IMG/VR virus record: IMGVR_UViG_3300020438_000330
Coordinates: 1 to 21,328 of that record
Source of the DNA: a virus
Strand: one strand, 5' to 3'
DNA length: 21,328 nucleotides
Shown: positions 16,419-21,328 of the stretch, in pieces
Numbering within the stretch: position 1 is the first letter of the stretch
Layout: the number at the start of each line of letters is the position of its first letter
The notes under the pieces: generated by a model
The model's database searches: none
Told to the model about the DNA's origin: nothing
The model's input: only the letters and a program-made list of their open reading frames with translations
Translations under genes and position numbers: made by a program

Positions 16419-19145
16419 TTATCCTGTCATAATCGTTTTAAGCCACTGTGGGGCATTTTTAGCTCTAAATGTGCCATTATCTTCTAAACCTCCCCAATAT
16501 GTAGCGTTAGGGTTAGCTTGTCCGTACTTCGCTGCATTGTCTATATGAAATCCATTGTTGCCCATATAGCCGTTACCAGCACCTATACCAGTTGCACCAG
16601 CACGTTTAGCTTCAGCTAAAAAGTTCTGTATTAGAGGAACATCTGCAGGATTATCTAGACTTAAATTTCTACCACTTGAATCTCTTAATCTAACATCTGC
16701 CGCATGTCCGTTGTCATGTCGTGTACTGCCTGTTCTAGGTCCTCCAGTCGCAGCATCGGGTTGTCCGCCACTGTAAACCGATACATCTAATCCGCTTGCT
16801 GTAGCAGCTTGCTGTAGTATGTTTTTTAGATCAGATGCAATAGGCTGTACTCTAGTAGTTGCTGAACTTTGAGCTTCAGTTACTGATCCAAGAGTATCGC
16901 CATCTATTAATGTTCCTAATTCGTCTCCGGGTTGTGTTACTGGAGGATCAAATGCATCGTCAATGTCATCAGGTTGTTGTGTTTTAAAAGATTCTTCTGT
17001 TCTTATACTTTCAACATCAATTTCTCCACTTGTAACTTCGTCCCATACTAATCCAATATTAGTATTCATATCTCTAAATGCATCTAGCGTCATTGTAAAT
17101 TGTCCGTCTTGATAAGTTGCATCAACTCTAAAAACTCTATATAATCCAACTATGCCAAAATTGGCTTCTGGTATGTTCATAAGTCCTGTTTGTTGCTCTG
17201 GGTACGTTGCAAAGTTTACGTTTAGAAAATAATTACATCCGCCTGTTGTATAGTTTGCGCCTGCTCTGCCTGTCTCATCATTTGTTTTTTGTAATACAGT
17301 ATGAGATCCTTTGGGTTTTCCTAACCAATAAGGATCACCACGCACTTGTATTTGTTGCTGTACTAGATCGCCCATTGTGTTTAAATTTAATTCAACTGCC
17401 CCTAACATTGTAGCTGCTGCATTATCTCCTGTATCTGGGCCAGCATTTGCTTTCGAATTAATAGGTAAAGGCATAAAAGAAACAGGTAAATCGTCTGTCT
17501 GATTCGCTCGTTTATTATTACCAAGTAATTCACTTTGTGTTATATATCTATCAGTAACTGGTGCAATCTGTCGTGTTTGGTTTTGTGCTAAATCTTTAAT
17601 TGCTTGTCTTGCTAAAGCATTTGCAGCTTCTGCTTCGGTTTTAAGTTTTTTGTTTTCTTCTGCAATTTGTTTTTGTTGCTCAGCTAGTTGTACAATTTTT
17701 CCACTACCACCTTGTCGTCTTTCAAAATCAGGATTACTTGCACCACCTTTTATTGATTCTATTTGTTTCGTAATACTTGCTGACTTTTGATTATTAGCTC
17801 GTATTTTATTCGTAATTTCTTGAGCTGTAGCTTGAGTAAGTGCTCGGGTGTCGTTGTGCCCGGGAAGACCGCTTATTGTCTCTCTTCCTCTAGCACTGAT
17901 AAGTCCAGTGTTTATTGCTTGTAATTGATAGTAGGTATTGTTTAAGGAAATATCTAAATTTAAGACTTCTGTATTCAATCCAGTATGTGTATAATCAAAA
18001 CGTTTTCTAAGTAGCCCATTTTGTACAATGTTACTTAGTCTTGTTTTTTGATCGCTTGAACTTCTAAGTTGTGTTAGGAAGCTAGGAGCATCATGTATTA
18101 GTTCTGGGACTATAAATTTATGTAAACTATATGTAATTTGTCTAGCATATGCTTTTTGAAGATAGTCGTATTCTCCATACCGTACTTCATTATTGAAAAC
18201 AAACCACTGGCTTAATTCTTTAAATGTTTTAGGTAGTGCTACTGCATCGTTACCGTCTTCTTTGTGAAAGCCTCCTCCTGCTGTAGGTAATTTTCTAAAG
18301 TATACAGTGTGTAGTAGTGCTACAATCATTGCGTCACTGATACTAGAACCTTTATCATAGCTAAAAGTTAATGTTCCGTTGCCTGTTACACTAACACTGT
18401 TCTTGGATTGATCACCCGAAGTTGCTGAATCTCCAAATACCAAACTTTTCCAATTTTGTGTACTATCGTCTACTTGTAGTTTATAATTGTTTGGTATATA
18501 TTTGCTCGGACTAGCAATGGTACTATCTACTTCTTGTTTATTAACTGTTTCTTGTAATTTTTCTAGAAACTCTCCAAAGTTACTAGCTGTTATATCGTCT
18601 GTTTTCTTATGCAGGTGTAGGTATTGAGTTTTAAATGCGTCCTGATGTGTTTCCATTAAATCTGCAGCATAACTGGTTGCTCCATCAGCATAATTAAAAT
18701 TCAAACTAACCATGGTACACATATAATAATATGGTCCAGCATCTTGAACGATTGTTGGAGTACCATTCTGATCATATCCATAAAATTTAAGTTCCATCAA
18801 ATAACATGCTGATAAATGATTCTCTATTTCTAATTGCCCAGCTGCTTCTAAAATTCTAGTAAACAGTGTTGCACCTCCCGGTTCAACTAACTGTATGCCA
18901 AACATGTTTGCCATACTGCTTCTATCTTGATTTGCTTTAAATGCCGTTATTAGACTTTGTTGTACACTTTGTATGTTAATTTCAGACTCTACACCACTTT
19001 GTGCAATAACCTTAACGTTGTTAGCTGCAATATTATCTTCAAACTTGTGTGCATTATTAGGATGCAACATATACATGGTCCAATTGTATGTATAATTGTC
19101 GTACTTGTTTAGAACATTGTCTTGATAGATATTTTGTTTGACCAT
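16419..19145 (-). CDS. Baseplate hub-like protein with C-terminal M15-type peptidase domain
   Basis: This 908-aa protein has three parts. Residues 1 to about 420 look like a phage structural domain (NWTMYMLHPNN, FGIQLVEPGGATLF, ACYLMELKFYGYDQNG). Residues about 432-525 are charged and Q/E/A/K-rich and are a likely coiled coil (ITKQIESIKGG, EQQKQIAEENKKLKTEAEAA). A following segment (FGIVGLYRVFRVDATYQDGQ, then FTMTLDAFRDMN) recalls C-terminal parts of baseplate hub proteins. Residues about 770-908 are M15-like: STRHDNGHAADVR near 806-818 matches SxxHxxGxAxD, and GFHID near 866 supplies the last histidine, giving the H/D/H zinc set of D-Ala-D-Ala carboxypeptidases and L-Ala-D-Glu endopeptidases. 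Its place just before gp5 suggests the gp27 hub role, which is inference. It overlaps gp53 (TAATG). The enzyme would cut peptidoglycan peptide bonds at infection. Confidence 0.85.
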   Translation of the reverse strand: MVKQNIYQDNVLNKYDNYTYNWTMYMLHPNNAHKFEDNIAANNVKVIAQSGVESEINIQSVQQSLITAFKANQDRSSMANMFGIQLVEPGGATLFTRILEAAGQLEIENHLSACYLMELKFYGYDQNGTPTIVQDAGPYYYMCTMVSLNFNYADGATSYAADLMETHQDAFKTQYLHLHKKTDDITASNFGEFLEKLQETVNKQEVDSTIASPSKYIPNNYKLQVDDSTQNWKSLVFGDSATSGDQSKNSVSVTGNGTLTFSYDKGSSISDAMIVALLHTVYFRKLPTAGGGFHKEDGNDAVALPKTFKELSQWFVFNNEVRYGEYDYLQKAYARQITYSLHKFIVPELIHDAPSFLTQLRSSSDQKTRLSNIVQNGLLRKRFDYTHTGLNTEVLNLDISLNNTYYQLQAINTGLISARGRETISGLPGHNDTRALTQATAQEITNKIRANNQKSASITKQIESIKGGASNPDFERRQGGSGKIVQLAEQQKQIAEENKKLKTEAEAANALARQAIKDLAQNQTRQIAPVTDRYITQSELLGNNKRANQTDDLPVSFMPLPINSKANAGPDTGDNAAATMLGAVELNLNTMGDLVQQQIQVRGDPYWLGKPKGSHTVLQKTNDETGRAGANYTTGGCNYFLNVNFATYPEQQTGLMNIPEANFGIVGLYRVFRVDATYQDGQFTMTLDAFRDMNTNIGLVWDEVTSGEIDVESIRTEESFKTQQPDDIDDAFDPPVTQPGDELGTLIDGDTLGSVTEAQSSATTRVQPIASDLKNILQQAATASGLDVSVYSGGQPDAATGGPRTGSTRHDNGHAADVRLRDSSGRNLSLDNPADVPLIQNFLAEAKRAGATGIGAGNGYMGNNGFHIDNAAKYGQANPNATYWGGLEDNGTFRAKNAPQWLKTIMTG

Positions 19146-19447
19146 TAGTTAGTCCCCGTTACTCGATAGGTCTTTGGAACTACTATCTTTATGCCCGCCT
19201 TAAAATCAAATATAGGGTCTTTAAGTACTTCCCTATTGTAATGTGTAAACACCCACCATAGTCTTGCACTGCCATATAATTCAAATGCTAGTAAGTCAGG
19301 TCTTCTATTAAATTTGCTTTGTATAACCAAAGTTAAAGTTTCTTCAACTAATGTATCAGTGGTAATCTTAGGATTGTATAATTCTAAGTTTCTTCTATTA
19401 AGTCCTGTAGCTGAATAGTTACTGGTATTGCTATATGACACTGCCAT
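19145..19447 (-). CDS. gp53: Baseplate wedge protein gp53
   Basis: This 100-aa protein matches the gp53 family of marine T4-like phages. RRPDLLAFELYGSARLWWVF (residues 48-67) parallels RPEELANAIYGNPQLYWVL in T4 gp53, and KDPIFDFKAGIKIVVP (76-91) is the usual ending of the short LysM-like form. T4 gp53 is 196 aa, so this is about the conserved core only. In T4 it binds gp25, gp6 and gp7 and links wedges to the hub. Both ends are TAATG overlaps with its neighbours. Confidence 0.88.
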   Translation of the reverse strand: MAVSYSNTSNYSATGLNRRNLELYNPKITTDTLVEETLTLVIQSKFNRRPDLLAFELYGSARLWWVFTHYNREVLKDPIFDFKAGIKIVVPKTYRVTGTN

Positions 19448-20055
19448 TAAATAAACCCTTGCTTGTATGCAGACCCATTAATAAAGTTGCTAGTTGTGAA
19501 TTTATTCTTTTGTCTGTCAGGATTTTGTTGAACCATCAGATCAACAAAGATATTTTGCATCACAGGTAATTGTTGTCCACCTTTAAACAATTTAAGGTCT
19601 ACGTTACTGTCAAAGTTAACAGAGAATGTACTAACAATAACAGGAACATTATTAAACTGTTCGCTTCCAAATGCACTAAATTCCAACACTGGAGGTGGTG
19701 TACCTGCTGCCGGACGTGTTTGATTTTTACCAAAAAACATTTTTGTAACCATTCTAAGAAAATGTATTACACCCAACGTATAAGCGCCTTCTTCTTCTGT
19801 AACACTAGCAAACTGTGCATTCAGCTGAATGCTAGGGCTAGGTGTGTTTCTATAAGAATTAAATGTATAATTTGTATGTACCATATCATAAGGACTATAT
19901 GCAACACTTTGTTGGTAAGTGATATCAGGCTGATAAGGAAACAATATACCGCCATGTGTTGATAGTGCATCTGCTGGTCCGCCCGTGCCAAAGTAAGTGG
20001 ATCTAGCTCCGGGTTTAATTACCAATTTGGCTCTGTTATCAGCTAGCACTGCCAT
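19447..20055 (-). CDS. Tail tube cap/initiator-like baseplate protein (gp48 or gp54 type, tentative)
   Basis: This 202-aa protein has motifs I associate with marine T4-like baseplate proteins annotated near gp53 as tail tube caps: GGILFPYQPDITYQQSVAYS (residues about 35-54), NTPSPSIQLNAQFAS, LGVIHFLRMVTKMFFG, and TPPPVLEFSAFG followed by FNNVPVIVSTFSVNFDSNVD. It is mostly predicted beta strand with one helix around the HFLRMVTKMFF segment, compatible with a tube-like fold. T4 gp48 and gp54 are longer (364 and 320 aa), so the assignment to one of them is uncertain. The start lies 17 bases inside the upstream gene with AAGGG about nine bases ahead. No separate second tube-cap gene is visible in the window. 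Confidence 0.8.
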   Translation of the reverse strand: MAVLADNRAKLVIKPGARSTYFGTGGPADALSTHGGILFPYQPDITYQQSVAYSPYDMVHTNYTFNSYRNTPSPSIQLNAQFASVTEEEGAYTLGVIHFLRMVTKMFFGKNQTRPAAGTPPPVLEFSAFGSEQFNNVPVIVSTFSVNFDSNVDLKLFKGGQQLPVMQNIFVDLMVQQNPDRQKNKFTTSNFINGSAYKQGFI

Positions 20056-20632
20056 TTAGCTTACCCTTTACAAAATCAAATACATCAGCATTAATAGTGC
20101 CAAAGAATTCTCTAAACTTCATCATCTTTTGATTGTCATCTAAACTGTCATTTTTCATTACTGTTCTAAAATCAGTAGCACTCATGCCGCCTTCTTGTAT
20201 TCCTACTTCAAGGATATATGCTCCTTGGTCACTAGGCACCATTTCAGCACCCGATTCATAATCTCTTAGGAAACCTCCACGTTTTAGTCTGCCTGCATCT
20301 TTAGCACTAAAAACTAATACTACCGCAGTGTTGTTTGGGTTCTTACCAGTTAAACTAACATCGGGTCTGTAGGGTTGTGTTTGAACAACTTGTTTTTCTG
20401 GTATCCCAAACATGTTGTTCATTATCATTTTTTTCTCATCAAAGCTAAATGGATCACGATCTGCTGTTGCAGTTTTGCTAACTGTAGTAGCGATAAATAC
20501 GTTAGTGGAACCAAACTGTTCCACTAGATCCATATAGACCTTATGATGACCTTTGTGCATAGGCTGAAATCGGCCGCCATAAAAAACAGCAATATCAGAA
20601 GCTATGTCTTCATTTAGTTGTGCATATCTCAT
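20039..20632 (-). CDS. Nucleotidyltransferase (cytidylyl/NMN-adenylyltransferase-like)
   Basis: This 197-aa protein has the HxGH nucleotidyltransferase fold. FYGGRFQPMHKGHH (residues 17-30) contains HKGH at 26-29, and MSATDFR (150-156) corresponds to the ISxTxxR phosphate-binding motif. These motifs define enzymes such as NMN adenylyltransferase, which joins a nucleotide to a phosphorylated substrate with release of pyrophosphate. The substrate cannot be read from the sequence. It is the first gene after the late promoter at 20646-20671 with a good AGGAG site, so it is made late with baseplate proteins rather than with early metabolic genes. Its 3' end overlaps the next gene by 17 bases. Confidence 0.88.
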   Translation of the reverse strand: MRYAQLNEDIASDIAVFYGGRFQPMHKGHHKVYMDLVEQFGSTNVFIATTVSKTATADRDPFSFDEKKMIMNNMFGIPEKQVVQTQPYRPDVSLTGKNPNNTAVVLVFSAKDAGRLKRGGFLRDYESGAEMVPSDQGAYILEVGIQEGGMSATDFRTVMKNDSLDDNQKMMKFREFFGTINADVFDFVKGKLNGSAS

Positions 20633-20638
20633 CGAGGT

Positions 20639-20643
20639 CTCCT
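20639..20643 (-). promoter_or_regulatory. Shine-Dalgarno site of the nucleotidyltransferase gene
   Basis: AGGAG lies six bases before the ATG at 20632, within a predicted leader of about 13 bases starting at 20645. It fixes the start codon. Confidence 0.75.
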
Positions 20644-20645
20644 AC

Positions 20646-20671
20646 ACTTGTATTTATAGTAGAAATAACTG
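20646..20671 (-). promoter_or_regulatory. T4-type late promoter of the baseplate operon (perfect core, extended motif)
   Basis: TATAAATA at 20658-20651 (minus strand) equals the T4 late element read by the gp55 sigma factor with the sliding clamp. It is preceded by CAGTTATTTCTAC and followed by CAAGT. With T4 spacing the start is near 20645. The flanks match the site before gp25: 22 of 26 bases agree in total. Confidence 0.85.
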
Positions 20672-20679
20672 TGTAGTTA

Positions 20680-20708
20680 TTGACAAGCTCTATCTTAGAT
20701 AGTATAAT
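20680..20708 (+). promoter_or_regulatory. Consensus sigma70-type promoter driving the gp55-like gene
   Basis: TTGACA (20680-20685) and TATAAT (20703-20708) are both exact consensus hexamers with a 17-base spacer. A start near 20715 gives a leader of about 18 bases. This would be recognised by unmodified host RNA polymerase and so fits early transcription. Confidence 0.85.
20690..20702. promoter_or_regulatory. Possible operator: 13-bp dyad inside the promoter spacer
   Basis: CTATC, TTA, GATAG forms a perfect 5-bp inverted repeat with a 3-base centre, filling most of the space between the -35 and -10 boxes and abutting the -10 box. A protein binding here would block the promoter. It is short and could be chance. 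Confidence 0.35.
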
Positions 20709-20719
20709 TAACACAAAGT

Positions 20720-20724
20720 AAGGA
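20720..20724 (+). promoter_or_regulatory. Shine-Dalgarno site of the gp55-like gene
   Basis: AAGGA lies eight bases before the ATG at 20733 and supports that start. Confidence 0.65.
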
Positions 20725-20732
20725 ACCATTTA

Positions 20733-21328
20733 ATGAGAAAACAAAACTATCTCAATAACAAAGATATGTTAAAAGAAATACACAAAAGTAAATTAACGTA
20801 CTGTTACAGTTTATCAGAAGAATACGATCGATTTGATACTATAGTTGAAAACGTAGAAGATATTCAGTTACCAGAAACAATTCAACTAGCAAAAGAAAAT
20901 AGAGCAGCACAACTTAGTGCAATAGCATACGAAGAGGCTTATTGGGAATGGCATCAACATCCAAATCGTAAACCTAGTCAAAAACCAAAACAAGTAAGTT
21001 ATAAGATAGACCCAGATACTATACCAGAGGAGGAGCTAATTATTCGTGTAATGACATTTGAACATGTTCCGCTTGAACCTGGCAGAAAAAGCAAACCTAA
21101 AACTGTAGCTGATCATCATGCAAAATGTAACTTTCCTCCTTTTCAACACTATGCTAATGTAAATGGAGAAATGAAAGAAGTACTTCGCAGTCATTGGGAA
21201 GGTGGATTAGAAAATGGTGCTTTTAATTGTCAACACGGCACTATTACAAATAACTTAGCAAAAATGTACATTAAACTTTGCGAACGTTACAGTATGCGTA
21301 GCAACTGGCGTGGGTACACCTATGTTGA
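20733..21328 (+). CDS. gp55: Late-transcription sigma factor gp55-like, C-terminus outside window
   Basis: The frame is open from ATG 20733 to the right edge (198 codons plus two bases). The start MRKQNYLNNKDMLKEI aligns with KYNYVNNKELLQAI at the start of T4 gp55. TNNLAKMYIKLCERYSMRSN followed by WRGYTYV (residues about 172-198) aligns with the [21 protein letters not shown] segment of T4 gp55, a sigma-region-2-like helix. In T4, gp55 redirects host RNA polymerase to TATAAATA late promoters. Between the two blocks this protein has about 155 residues where T4 has about 35. The extra part includes a tryptophan/histidine patch (EEAYWEWHQHPNRKP) and ADHHAKCNFPPFQHY. The assignment rests on two short blocks, and the rest of the sigma domain lies outside the window. 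It is divergent from the baseplate operon, with its own consensus early promoter. Confidence 0.75.
   Translation, partial: MRKQNYLNNKDMLKEIHKSKLTYCYSLSEEYDRFDTIVENVEDIQLPETIQLAKENRAAQLSAIAYEEAYWEWHQHPNRKPSQKPKQVSYKIDPDTIPEEELIIRVMTFEHVPLEPGRKSKPKTVADHHAKCNFPPFQHYANVNGEMKEVLRSHWEGGLENGAFNCQHGTITNNLAKMYIKLCERYSMRSNWRGYTYV

Noticed and set aside
19570-19962. 130-codon plus-strand frame opposite the tube-cap-like gene
   Set aside because: It is cysteine- and isoleucine-rich shadow sequence with no initiation signal, opposite a protein with recognisable motifs.
20640-20732. A terminator between the divergent genes
   Set aside because: No GC-rich stem followed by T-run is visible. The only dyad (20690-20702) is AT-rich, 5 bp, and lies inside a promoter.
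1-21328. CRISPR arrays, tRNA genes, insertion sequences or attachment sites
   Set aside because: No regularly spaced direct repeats, cloverleaf-type sequence, transposase or integrase was seen. The repeats present are protein-level modules.

Overview
This AT-rich window looks like part of the genome of a T4-like (straboviral-type) myophage, most likely a marine one. The evidence is a contiguous baseplate gene cluster (gp53, gp5, gp25 and gp6 homologues), T4-type late promoter elements (TATAAATA), and a gp55-like late sigma factor. The style of the proteins (large gp6 with a glycine-rich GYxxxPxVxI module, short gp53, a giant structural protein after gp6) resembles cyanophages and pelagiphages. 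That resemblance is from memory, and the host cannot be fixed from the window.

Layout: almost everything (20632 down to 1) is one minus-strand gene train. From promoter to distal end it holds: a nucleotidyltransferase (20632-20039), a 202-aa tail-tube-cap-like protein (20055-19447), gp53 (19447-19145), a 908-aa hub protein with a C-terminal M15-type peptidase (19145-16419), a gp5-like spike lacking the T4 lysozyme domain (16414-15032), a 301-aa protein with a possible lysozyme-like domain (15035-14130), gp25 (14097-13735), gp6 (13735-10175), and a giant reading frame of at least 3391 codons that starts at 10175 and is still open at the left edge. Most junctions overlap: four are TAATG and one is ATGA. 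No stretch of 300 bases lacks a gene.

Control: the right end is a divergent regulatory node. A consensus sigma70-type promoter (TTGACA, 17-bp spacer, TATAAT) points right into a gp55-like gene that runs off the window. A few bases away, a T4-type late promoter points left into the baseplate operon. A second copy of the late promoter, alike over 26 bp and so well beyond the 8-bp core, lies in the only real gap inside the operon, just before gp25. Its predicted start site falls on the A of the gp25 ATG. This suggests a host-polymerase-driven early gene making the sigma factor that then turns on the baseplate train at two points.

Together the late genes would build the hub, central spike, wedges and a very large peripheral baseplate or fibre-associated protein. 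Cell-wall cutting appears to have moved out of gp5 into neighbouring proteins. No tRNA, rRNA, CRISPR array, insertion sequence or integration gene was seen.
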